A program made the position numbers and the translations under genes. Shown here in pieces: positions 53,631-61,659 of a stretch of 64,000 bases of DNA. The notes below the pieces were generated by a model, which saw only the letters and a list, made by a program, of their open reading frames with translations, was not told the DNA's origin and did not search any database. Positions within the stretch are counted from its first letter, which is position 1, and every line of letters starts with the position of its first letter. This DNA comes from Lacinutrix algicola (GTDB lineage Bacteria > Bacteroidota > Bacteroidia > Flavobacteriales > Flavobacteriaceae), in the NCBI RefSeq assembly GCF_001418085.1, contig NZ_LIQH01000036.1:147057-211056 (forward strand), read 5' to 3'.

Positions 53631-54944
53631 ATGGATTTAAAAGAAAAATTAGTATCATCATTTTTAGCATTCGAAAATAATCAGGATGTAGATTCACCTA
53701 TTCATGATATTAGAAGTGAAGCTATTAAAACATTCGAAACTAGCGGATTCCCTTCAAAAAAGGAAGAGGCTTGGAAATACACCTCTTTAAACAGTGTTTT
53801 AAAGCATGACTACAGCGTATTCCCAAAACAAGAGAATGCGTTAGATTATAAAGATATCAAGAAGTATTTTATACACGATATAGACACTTATAAAATTGTT
53901 TTTATAGATGGAAAATATTCATCTCATTTATCTCAAACAACTCATGATGGTATTGATGTTTGTTTAATGTCTTCGGCGTTAGTTAAACCTAAATACAAAG
54001 CTGTTATTGAAAATTATTTTAATAAAATAGCACCTAAAGACAGTTTAACATCTTTAAATACTGCATTTTCTAACGAAGGTGCTTACATACACATTCCAAA
54101 AAATAAATTGGTAGAAAAGCCAATTCAAATTATACATTTTGCTACAGGAAACGAAGCTGCTTTAATGCTTCAGCCTAGAAACTTAATTGTTGTAGACGAG
54201 AATTCTCATGTTCAAATTATAGAACGTCACCAAAGTTTAACAGATAATCCTGTTTTAACAAATAGTGTTACTGAGATTTATGCAGATAAACGTGCTATTG
54301 TAGATTACTACAAAATTCAAAACGATAACAAAAATGCTTCTTTAATAGATAGTACTTTTGTAGATCAAAAAGATCAAACTAACTGTTTTGTACACACATT
54401 TTCTTTTGGTGGTAAGTTAATTCGTAACAATCTTAACTTTTACCAAAATGGTGAACACATGGATTCTACAATGAAAGGTATTACCATTATTGGAGATAAA
54501 CAACACGTAGACCATAATACTTTAGTACACCACATAGAGCCAAATTGCGAGAGCCACCAAGATTACAAAGGTATTTTCTCAGACAGTTCTACAGGTGTTT
54601 TTAACGGTAAAGTAGTTGTTGACAAATTAGCGCAGAAAACAAATGCATTCCAATCTAACAATAATATTTTATTAAGTGACAAAGCATCTATAAACACAAA
54701 ACCTCAATTAGAAATTTTTGCAGATGATGTAAAATGTTCTCACGGTTGTACTATTGGTCAATTAGACGAAAGCGCTTTGTTTTATATGAAACAACGTGGT
54801 ATTCCAGAAAAAGAAGCAAGAGCTTTATTAATGTTTGCTTTTAGTAATAATGTTTTAAATTCTGTTAAAATTCCAGAATTAAAACAACGTATTACTAATA
54901 TCATCGCTAAAAAATTAGGCGTTAATATTGGTTTTGATTTATAA
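53631..54944 (+). CDS. sufD: Fe-S cluster assembly protein SufD
   Basis: 437 residues, related to SufB and its partner in the SufBC2D scaffold. Conserved: FPSKKEEAWKYTSLN near the N-terminus, VEKPIQIIHFATGNEAALM, QDYKGIFSDSSTGVFNGKV, DDVKCSHGCTIGQLDESALF and MKQRGIPEKEARALLMFAF. A 172-bp gap with a REP-like palindrome separates it from sufC. A terminator follows. Confidence 0.96.
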   Translation: MDLKEKLVSSFLAFENNQDVDSPIHDIRSEAIKTFETSGFPSKKEEAWKYTSLNSVLKHDYSVFPKQENALDYKDIKKYFIHDIDTYKIVFIDGKYSSHLSQTTHDGIDVCLMSSALVKPKYKAVIENYFNKIAPKDSLTSLNTAFSNEGAYIHIPKNKLVEKPIQIIHFATGNEAALMLQPRNLIVVDENSHVQIIERHQSLTDNPVLTNSVTEIYADKRAIVDYYKIQNDNKNASLIDSTFVDQKDQTNCFVHTFSFGGKLIRNNLNFYQNGEHMDSTMKGITIIGDKQHVDHNTLVHHIEPNCESHQDYKGIFSDSSTGVFNGKVVVDKLAQKTNAFQSNNNILLSDKASINTKPQLEIFADDVKCSHGCTIGQLDESALFYMKQRGIPEKEARALLMFAFSNNVLNSVKIPELKQRITNIIAKKLGVNIGFDL

Positions 54945-54986
54945 GCTTCTAAAAAAGTAGAAACTATATAATTCTGAAAATAAATA

Positions 54987-55017
54987 AAAACTGTTTCTAA
55001 TATTTAGAAGCAGTTTT
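54987..55017 (+). terminator. Intrinsic terminator between sufD and sufS
   Basis: AAAACTGTTTCTAA / TTAGAAGCAGTTTT (one G-T pair) with a 3-nt loop and T-run, 42 bp after the sufD stop. Confidence 0.85.
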
Positions 55018-55190
55018 TTTATGCCTTTCACTTTAAACTATTATCCTTTTTAACAGAAATGTAAATTTTAAAACTCTACTCACGGTAATTGAGAAATGGA
55101 GTTTATAGATGAAAAACGTTTCGTATTTTTGTTTTCAACCTTTAGCCTAGCTATTTGGGTGCCGAACAAGTAAAACTCTACAGACAACAG

Positions 55191-56405
55191 ATGTTAGACA
55201 TAAATAAAATAAGAAAAGACTTCCCAATACTTAATCGTAAAGTAAACGGTAAACCTTTGGTGTATTTTGATAATGCTGCAACTTCGCAAACACCACAGCA
55301 AGTAATAGATGTAATAGTAGATTATTATAGTAACTACAATGCAAATATTCATAGAGGTGTTCACGCATTAAGTCAAGAAGCTACAGATAAATATGAAGCT
55401 GCTAGACATACTGTCCAAAATCATTTTAATGCAAAGCATCCATACGAGATTATACTAACAGCTGGTACAACAGAAAGTATTAATCTAGTAGCACATGGTT
55501 TTGCTTCAATATTAGAGAAAGGTGACGAAGTTATTGTTTCAGCATTAGAGCACCACAGTAATATTGTGCCTTGGCAAATGCTTTGCGAGAAAACTGGTGC
55601 TATATTAAAAGTAATACCAATGAACCTAGATGGAGAATTGGTAATGGATAGTTATACTGAATTGCTTTCGGATAAAACAAAATTGGTTTTTGTAAATCAT
55701 ATTTCAAATGCATTAGGAACAGTAAATCCTATAGAAAAAATTATAGAGCAAGCCCATAAAGTTGGCGCTGCAGTTTTAATAGATGGCGCACAAGCTTGTC
55801 CCCATATTAAACCAGACGTTCAAGCACTAGATGTAGATTTTTACGTTGCTTCTGCGCATAAAATTTGCGGACCAACAGGTGTTGGTATGTTATACGGCAA
55901 AGAAGAATGGCTTACTAAGTTACCTCCCTATCAAGGTGGTGGAGAAATGATAGACCAAGTAAGTTTTGAAAAAACAACTTACGCAGGTTTACCACATAAA
56001 TTTGAAGCAGGAACACCAAACATTTGCGGAGGTATTGCTTTTGGTGCTGCACTAGATTACATGAATGCTATAGGTTTTGATGCTATTGAAGCCTACGAAA
56101 AAGAGCTTTTAGACTACGGAACAGAGAAACTGTTAGAAATTGAAGGTCTAAAAATATACGGTACATCTAAAAATAAAACCTCTGTAATTAGTTTTAATTT
56201 AGAAGGCATACATCCTTACGATGTTGGTACACTTCTAGACAAAATGGGAATCGCTGTAAGAACTGGTCATCATTGTGCACAACCTATTATGGCTTTTTTC
56301 AATATTCCAGGTACTGTTAGAGCTTCTTTTGCTTTTTACAACACAAAAGAAGAGATTGACGCATTAGTAGCTGGCGTTAAAAAAGCAAAAATGATGCTTT
56401 CTTAA
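55191..56405 (+). CDS. sufS: Cysteine desulfurase SufS
   Basis: 404 residues from the ATG at 55191; the frame runs back to a TTG at 55155 without support. PLP enzyme that takes sulfur from cysteine for Fe-S assembly. Seen: YFDNAATSQTPQQVIDVIVD, NIHRGVHALS, TAGTTESINLVAHGF, ALEHHSNIVPWQ, DGAQACPHIKPDVQ, ASAHKICGPTGVG with the Schiff-base Lys, and the sulfur-accepting Cys in VRTGHHCAQPIM. It acts with SufE encoded downstream. Confidence 0.96.
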   Translation: MLDINKIRKDFPILNRKVNGKPLVYFDNAATSQTPQQVIDVIVDYYSNYNANIHRGVHALSQEATDKYEAARHTVQNHFNAKHPYEIILTAGTTESINLVAHGFASILEKGDEVIVSALEHHSNIVPWQMLCEKTGAILKVIPMNLDGELVMDSYTELLSDKTKLVFVNHISNALGTVNPIEKIIEQAHKVGAAVLIDGAQACPHIKPDVQALDVDFYVASAHKICGPTGVGMLYGKEEWLTKLPPYQGGGEMIDQVSFEKTTYAGLPHKFEAGTPNICGGIAFGAALDYMNAIGFDAIEAYEKELLDYGTEKLLEIEGLKIYGTSKNKTSVISFNLEGIHPYDVGTLLDKMGIAVRTGHHCAQPIMAFFNIPGTVRASFAFYNTKEEIDALVAGVKKAKMMLS

Positions 56406-56457
56406 AGTTTGGCTTCTTTTTTGTAATATTATAACCGTAACAAACAACAACTTAAAA

Positions 56458-57267
56458 ATGAAAACAACTGCTATATTACTATTTGCTATTATTTTAAATG
56501 CCTGTGGAGCCTCAAATCAAGCAACATCCAATCTATCTAACGATACTATGAAAAGCGTTCAAGAAACTCTTAATGGAACATTTACAGTTTCAGAAATGGC
56601 AGTAGAAAACTTAACTAAAGATCTCACCATTACTTTTGATGAAGCTAATAGTAAAGTCTCTGGATTTTCTGGTTGTAATAACTTTTTCGGAACTTATACT
56701 ACTGAAGGAAATACCATGAAATTTAGCGCTTTAGGTTCTACTAAAAAAATGTGTGCCGACAAAAACAGTAATTTAGTTGAAAGTAAAATGATGGCTGAAT
56801 TAGGTAAAGTCACAAACTTTAAAATTAAAGGTGATAAATTAATATTACTTGATTCTAAAACCGAATTGCTTACTGCAACGAAAACTGTAATGGTAGCAGA
56901 AAATAACATAAAAATTGAATACAAGACACATTCTAGAGGTTCATTCAGTCAAATAATTTTAGACAATAAAACAGTAAGTGTTAAAAATGGTCGTAATACA
57001 GAGCCAAATGTAAAAACGTGTTCTAATGAAGACTGGAGTACTGTATTAAAACAAGTCTCAGTATTAAATTTAAAAACATTACCTACACTCGAAGCACCAA
57101 GTAAAGCACACCAATACGATGGTGCCGCTTTAGCAAACTTTTCAATTACTAAAGATGGTGAAACCTACAGCGTACCAACTTTTGATGCTGGAAACCCAAA
57201 CGAAGAAATTAAATCTTTGTATAATTTAGTAATGAAGATTAGCAATCCTACTAAAGAAAAGAACTAA
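56458..57267 (+). CDS. META/HslJ-domain lipoprotein
   Basis: 269 residues. Lipobox LNAC (Cys16). Residues ~35-130 are a META (DUF306) domain: LNGTFTVSEMAVENL, VSGFSGCNNFFGTYTTEGN, MKFSALGSTKKMCAD. The C-terminal ~120 residues form a second beta domain with a conserved pattern KNGRNTEPNVKTC...PSKAHQYDGAAL. META proteins are linked to motility or heat-shock envelope functions in other bacteria, with no defined activity. It sits between sufS and sufE. Confidence 0.85.
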   Translation: MKTTAILLFAIILNACGASNQATSNLSNDTMKSVQETLNGTFTVSEMAVENLTKDLTITFDEANSKVSGFSGCNNFFGTYTTEGNTMKFSALGSTKKMCADKNSNLVESKMMAELGKVTNFKIKGDKLILLDSKTELLTATKTVMVAENNIKIEYKTHSRGSFSQIILDNKTVSVKNGRNTEPNVKTCSNEDWSTVLKQVSVLNLKTLPTLEAPSKAHQYDGAALANFSITKDGETYSVPTFDAGNPNEEIKSLYNLVMKISNPTKEKN

Positions 57268-57276
57268 AGAATTTCG

Positions 57277-57284
57277 TAATTTTG
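57277..57284 (+). promoter_or_regulatory. TAnnTTTG element before sufE
   Basis: TAATTTTG, 22 bp before the sufE start at 57307, just after the META gene stop. Confidence 0.5.
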
Positions 57285-57306
57285 CAATAGCAAAAAGATT
57301 ATTAAA

Positions 57307-57732
57307 ATGCAAAGCATTCAAGAAATACAAGACGAAATTATAGATGAATTTTCAATGTTTGAAGATTGGGAAGAACGCTATCAATACATGATAGATTTAG
57401 GTAAAGATTTACCTTTAATTGACGACCAATTTAAAACTGAAGATAATATTATTAAAGGTTGTCAAAGTAAAGTTTGGGTTCATGCAGAAATGGATGACAA
57501 CAAAATTAGTTTTACTGCAGATAGCGATGCCATTATTACAAAAGGTATTATAGCTATATTAATTAGAGCTTTTTCAAACCAGCACCCTAAAGACATCTTA
57601 GACGCAAATACAGATTTTATTGATGCTATAGGCTTAAAAGAACATTTGTCTCCAACCCGAGCAAATGGTTTAGTAAGCATGATAAAGCAAATTAAAATGT
57701 ATGCCATTGCGTACCAAACACAAGTAAAATAG
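57307..57732 (+). CDS. sufE: Sulfur acceptor protein SufE
   Basis: 141 residues. It accepts persulfide sulfur from SufS and enhances its activity. Active-site Cys in IIKGCQSKVWVHAEM near residue 51; the N-terminal FEDWEERYQYMIDLGKDLP is typical. It follows the META gene and precedes the SufT-like gene by 74 bp. Confidence 0.95.
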   Translation: MQSIQEIQDEIIDEFSMFEDWEERYQYMIDLGKDLPLIDDQFKTEDNIIKGCQSKVWVHAEMDDNKISFTADSDAIITKGIIAILIRAFSNQHPKDILDANTDFIDAIGLKEHLSPTRANGLVSMIKQIKMYAIAYQTQVK

Positions 57733-57806
57733 TTAAGTCTTTTACTGTAGAGTTGTAAGTAAACTTACAACCAAACAACTAAGGATTTAACGTAAAAACA
57801 AAAAAA

Positions 57807-58133
57807 ATGAGCGACACAACAATAGATACAACAGAGTTAGGAGAAAAAATAGTAGCAGTAATAAAAACTATTTACGATCCAGAAATACCTGTAGATATAT
57901 ACGAATTAGGATTAATTTACGATGTTTTTGTAAATGAAGATTACGATGTTAAAATACTAATGACTTTAACAACACCTAACTGTCCGGTAGCTGAAACACT
58001 ACCTTTAGAAGTTGAAGAAAAAGTAAAATCTCTTAAAGACGTTAATAACGCCGAAGTTGAAATTACTTTCGATCCACCATGGACTCAAGAATTAATGAGT
58101 GAAGAAGCGAAACTAGAACTTGGTATGCTCTAA
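57807..58133 (+). CDS. SufT/MIP18-type (DUF59) Fe-S assembly protein
   Basis: 108 residues. DUF59 pattern: KTIYDPEIPVDIYELGLIYD, then LMTLTTPNCPVAETL with the conserved Cys, and EITFDPPWTQELMSEEAKLE at the end. Members (SufT, PaaD, MIP18) help deliver Fe-S clusters to client proteins. It is located within the suf cluster, 11 bp before the ABC transporter gene. Confidence 0.92.
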   Translation: MSDTTIDTTELGEKIVAVIKTIYDPEIPVDIYELGLIYDVFVNEDYDVKILMTLTTPNCPVAETLPLEVEEKVKSLKDVNNAEVEITFDPPWTQELMSEEAKLELGML

Positions 58134-58144
58134 ATAGAAAAGCA

Positions 58145-59980
58145 ATGCCAAGACAAGCTCCTAAATCTCTTAAAGATGGAAAAAAAACTAGCTTACGAAA
58201 ATCTTTTAGTGCGCTAGTTTTTATTCCAAGATTTTTTAAAGAAATCTGGAGAACCAACAAAAAACTCTTTTTACTTTCTGCCTTTTGCAGGCTTATTGGA
58301 GCCATTTTACCTGTAATTATTCTTTGGATAGGTAAAATAATTATAGACGAAATTATTCTACAAACTAAAGTAGAAGTTTCAGATTTAAACCTACTCTGGA
58401 CCTATGTTGCAATAGAGTTTGGTTTAATCATAATTTCAGACCTTATAAGCAGAGCCATTTCTTTAACAGACGGCTTACTTGGTGACTCTTACTCGATAGA
58501 CTCTTCGGTAAGAATTATAAAAAAAACAAATCAAATAAATATAAGTCTGCTTGAAGACTCAGAGTTTTACGATAAGTTAGAACGTGCAAGAACACAAACT
58601 AATGGTCGTGTTGGATTAATGTCTAATGCCTTAGGCGAAGTACAAAGCCTAATATCTATAATCACATTAGTGGCAGGTTTAATTTATTTTGAGCCTTACT
58701 TAATTATTCTTTTAATACTAAGTATTATTCCATCGTTTATAAACGAAATTTGGTTTAGCCAACAACAATATTCTCTAGCAAGAGGATGGACTGCAGAACG
58801 TAGAGAATTAGATTATTTACGTTTTATTGGTGCAAACGATAAAACTGCAAAAGAAATAAAGCTTTTTGGCTTAACAGATTTTGTAGTAGACCGATTTAAA
58901 AACCTATCTCACGAATACTACAACCTTAATAAAAAGCTAGCCGTAAAACGTTCGGCATTAGGTTTCCTATTTAATGTTTTAGGTACTTTAAGTTACTATG
59001 GCGCTTATGTTTTTATAATATATAGAGTTATTTCTGGAGTAATTACACTAGGTGAATTAACCTTTTTATCTGGAGCATTTAACAGACTTACAAGAAACCT
59101 ACAAGATTTCTTTTCTAAATTCACGCGCATAACAGAAAGTGCATTGTATTTAAAAGATTATTTCGATTTCCTAGACATATCTATCAAGCCCGCACATAAA
59201 GAAGACATGCCACTTCCTGAAAACATAAAGGAAGGTTTCGAATTTAAAAATGTCCGTTTTGCTTATCCAGGATCTGAAAACGAAATACTAAAAGGCATTA
59301 GTTTTAATATGAAAGCTGGCGAAAAACTAGCATTTGTAGGACAAAATGGAGCAGGAAAAACAACATTAACAAAACTTCTGTTACGTTTTTACGAGCCTAC
59401 TTCTGGTGAAATTCTACTAGATGGCATTAATATTAATAGATTCGATAAAGCCAAATATCAAGAATATTTTGGCGTTATTTTTCAAGACTTCTTTAAATAC
59501 GAATTTACCGTAAGAGAAAACATAGCTATTGGCGATATTAATGAAATAAATAACCAATCTAAAATTGAAGACGCAGCAAAATTAAGTTTAGCAGACGAAG
59601 TGGTGCAAGATTTAAAGTTTGGCTACGACCAACAATTAGGCAAGCGTTTTGCAAAAGGACAAGAACTTTCTGGTGGACAATGGCAAAAAGTAGCACTAGC
59701 AAGAGCCTATATGAAAGATGCTAAAGTGATGATTTTAGACGAACCTACTTCGGCTTTAGATGCTAAAGCAGAAAGCGAGGTTTTCGATCGTTTTATTGGC
59801 TTAACTCAATTTAAAACAAGTGTTATAATTTCGCATAGATTTAGCACAGTAAGACAAGCCGATAGAATACTAGTATTAGAAGAAGGACGTGTTTTAGAAA
59901 TTGGCACACATGAGGAACTCATGGAAAACAAATCGTTGTATGCCGAATTATTTACACTACAAGCAGAAGGTTACCAATAA
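58145..59980 (+). CDS. ABC transporter, fused permease and ATPase
   Basis: 611 residues. The N-terminal ~330 residues form a six-helix membrane domain; the C-terminal part is the ATPase with Walker A GQNGAGKTTLTKLL, signature ELSGGQWQKVALARAY, Walker B AKVMILDEPTSALD and switch ISHRFSTVRQADRIL. Half-transporter that works as a dimer, exporter type. The substrate is unknown; its place within the suf cluster may hint at a Fe-S or sulfur-related compound, but could be chance. It is followed 17 bp later by the DUF2480 gene. Confidence 0.9.
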   Translation: MPRQAPKSLKDGKKTSLRKSFSALVFIPRFFKEIWRTNKKLFLLSAFCRLIGAILPVIILWIGKIIIDEIILQTKVEVSDLNLLWTYVAIEFGLIIISDLISRAISLTDGLLGDSYSIDSSVRIIKKTNQINISLLEDSEFYDKLERARTQTNGRVGLMSNALGEVQSLISIITLVAGLIYFEPYLIILLILSIIPSFINEIWFSQQQYSLARGWTAERRELDYLRFIGANDKTAKEIKLFGLTDFVVDRFKNLSHEYYNLNKKLAVKRSALGFLFNVLGTLSYYGAYVFIIYRVISGVITLGELTFLSGAFNRLTRNLQDFFSKFTRITESALYLKDYFDFLDISIKPAHKEDMPLPENIKEGFEFKNVRFAYPGSENEILKGISFNMKAGEKLAFVGQNGAGKTTLTKLLLRFYEPTSGEILLDGININRFDKAKYQEYFGVIFQDFFKYEFTVRENIAIGDINEINNQSKIEDAAKLSLADEVVQDLKFGYDQQLGKRFAKGQELSGGQWQKVALARAYMKDAKVMILDEPTSALDAKAESEVFDRFIGLTQFKTSVIISHRFSTVRQADRILVLEEGRVLEIGTHEELMENKSLYAELFTLQAEGYQ

Positions 59981-59997
59981 AGATTTAAATTTGTATT

Positions 59998-60501
59998 ATG
60001 GCTGATGAAATTATAAACCGCGTAACAACCAGTAAGCTTGTTGTTTTTGATCTTGAGGATTATTATCCTAAAGGCGAACGCATACTTTTTGATATAAAAG
60101 ATTGGCTTTACGAAGGTTTCGTGCTAAGAGAAAAAGAGTTTAGAGTTTTAGTTAAAGAACATGATTGGTCGCAATATCAAGATACTCTTGTTGCATTAAC
60201 TTGTACAACAGATGCAATAGTTCCAGATTGGGCCTACATGTTACTAAGCATTCAATTAGCTCCATTTTCAAAAACTACTGTTTTAGGTAATTTGGAAACA
60301 TTAGAAACAGCATTATATCAAGATATTATTACCAATTTAGATATTAATATATTTAAAGACAAACCGGTAATTATAAAAGGTTGCTCTAAAAAACCAGTAC
60401 CTTCTAGTGCTTATATAATGATTACAAACAAGCTAAAACCTGTAGTAAAATCTATAATGTTTGGTGAGGCTTGTTCTTCTGTGCCTTTATTCAAGCGTTA
60501 A
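59998..60501 (+). CDS. DUF2480-family protein
   Basis: 167 residues, no signal peptide. Family signature DLEDYYPKGERILFDIKDWL, GFVLREKEFRVLVKEHDWS and VALTCTTDAIVPDWAYMLL, ending with Cys in IIKGCSKKPVPSSAYI. The family is confined mainly to Bacteroidota and often encoded near suf genes; its function is unknown. It is probably the last gene of the suf transcript. Confidence 0.9.
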   Translation: MADEIINRVTTSKLVVFDLEDYYPKGERILFDIKDWLYEGFVLREKEFRVLVKEHDWSQYQDTLVALTCTTDAIVPDWAYMLLSIQLAPFSKTTVLGNLETLETALYQDIITNLDINIFKDKPVIIKGCSKKPVPSSAYIMITNKLKPVVKSIMFGEACSSVPLFKR

Positions 60502-60580
60502 TTATCGAAAAAAACAAGCACTTAATCGTATATCTTAATTAATTATATTACTGAAATCCTCTAATTATATTCATTTGATA

Positions 60581-60588
60581 TACTTTTG
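60581..60588 (+). promoter_or_regulatory. TAnnTTTG element before the DUF3078 gene
   Basis: TACTTTTG, 19 bp before the start at 60608. Confidence 0.5.
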
Positions 60589-60607
60589 TCTTACAAAATT
60601 TAAAAAA

Positions 60608-61570
60608 ATGAAAAAAGTATTATTTCTATTAGCTTTTAGTATTGGTGTTGTATCGGTACAAGCACAAACAAAAGAAGAGTTACACACTCAGAAAACGGAA
60701 AAACAAGCTATTGCTGATTCTGCTCAAGCTGAAGCAGATGCTTTACAAGCTCAAATTGATGCGCTTCCAGGATGGAGAAAAGGTCTTTTTGGTACTATTG
60801 GTGGAACACTTTCTAATTTTAGCAACTGGTACTCTCAAGGAACACCTGACAATGCCTCTGGTAATATTGGAGTTTCTATTAATGCATATGCTAATTTAAT
60901 TGAAGACAAATTTTTCTGGAGAAACTCTTTAACGTCTAACCTTAACTGGGTAAAATTAGATGACAAGTCTAATGATAATTTAGAAGGTACTCCTTTTGAA
61001 GTTGATGATAAAGATTTTAACCCAACTACAGATGTTTTCAATATTTCTTCTCTGTACGGTAGAAATATTGCTAAAAACTTTGCAGTTTCTGCTTTAGCAG
61101 AATACAGAACAACTTTATTAGACAACTTTAACGATCCTGGATATTTAGACGTTGGTGTTGGTGGAACTTGGACTCCTATGGAGAACTTAATTGTTGTTAT
61201 TCACCCATTAAACTACAACTTTGTATTTGCTAAAAATGATGCTGTTTTTCAATCTTCTTTAGGTGCAAAAATAGTAGCGGATTACACAAGACAAATTGGT
61301 GCTATTAGCTTTAAGTCTAACTTATCTACTTTCCAAAGTTATAAGTCTGGAGATTTATCTAACGTGACTTGGACGAACTCATTTAGTTATACTTTATGGA
61401 AAATGATTGGTGTTGGTTTTGACTTTGGCTTAAGAAGCAACAAACAAGAAGCGCTTAACTATACTTTAGGACAGTATGATGCTACATCTACAAATCCTAT
61501 TCCTACTTTTGGAAACGTAGATAACAAATTACAGTCTTACTGGTTATTAGGGTTAAGTTACAACCTATAA
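60608..61570 (+). CDS. DUF3078-family outer-membrane protein
   Basis: 320 residues from the ATG at 60608, where a signal peptide begins (FSIGVVSVQAQ); the frame is open to 60575 but adds no signal. A short helical region with Ala/Gln/Glu (residues ~22-55) is followed by GWRKGLFGTIGGTLSNFSNW and alternating hydrophobic strands to a C-terminal aromatic residue region (YWLLGLSYNL), as in a beta-barrel outer-membrane protein. Function unknown. It is convergent with the PBP1A gene. Confidence 0.85.
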   Translation: MKKVLFLLAFSIGVVSVQAQTKEELHTQKTEKQAIADSAQAEADALQAQIDALPGWRKGLFGTIGGTLSNFSNWYSQGTPDNASGNIGVSINAYANLIEDKFFWRNSLTSNLNWVKLDDKSNDNLEGTPFEVDDKDFNPTTDVFNISSLYGRNIAKNFAVSALAEYRTTLLDNFNDPGYLDVGVGGTWTPMENLIVVIHPLNYNFVFAKNDAVFQSSLGAKIVADYTRQIGAISFKSNLSTFQSYKSGDLSNVTWTNSFSYTLWKMIGVGFDFGLRSNKQEALNYTLGQYDATSTNPIPTFGNVDNKLQSYWLLGLSYNL

Positions 61571-61589
61571 TCTACAAACAATATAGTAT

Positions 61590-61620
61590 TAAAAACGCTT
61601 TAGTAATCAGACGTTTTTTT
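61590..61620 (+). terminator. Weak intrinsic terminator after the DUF3078 gene
   Basis: AAAACG / CGTTTT stem with a ~15-nt loop and T7, 20 bp after the stop, in the convergent gap with the PBP1A gene. Confidence 0.5.
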
Positions 61621-61659
61621 ATGTTCAGTTTTTTATAAAATTGGAAGTCTAAAAATAAT

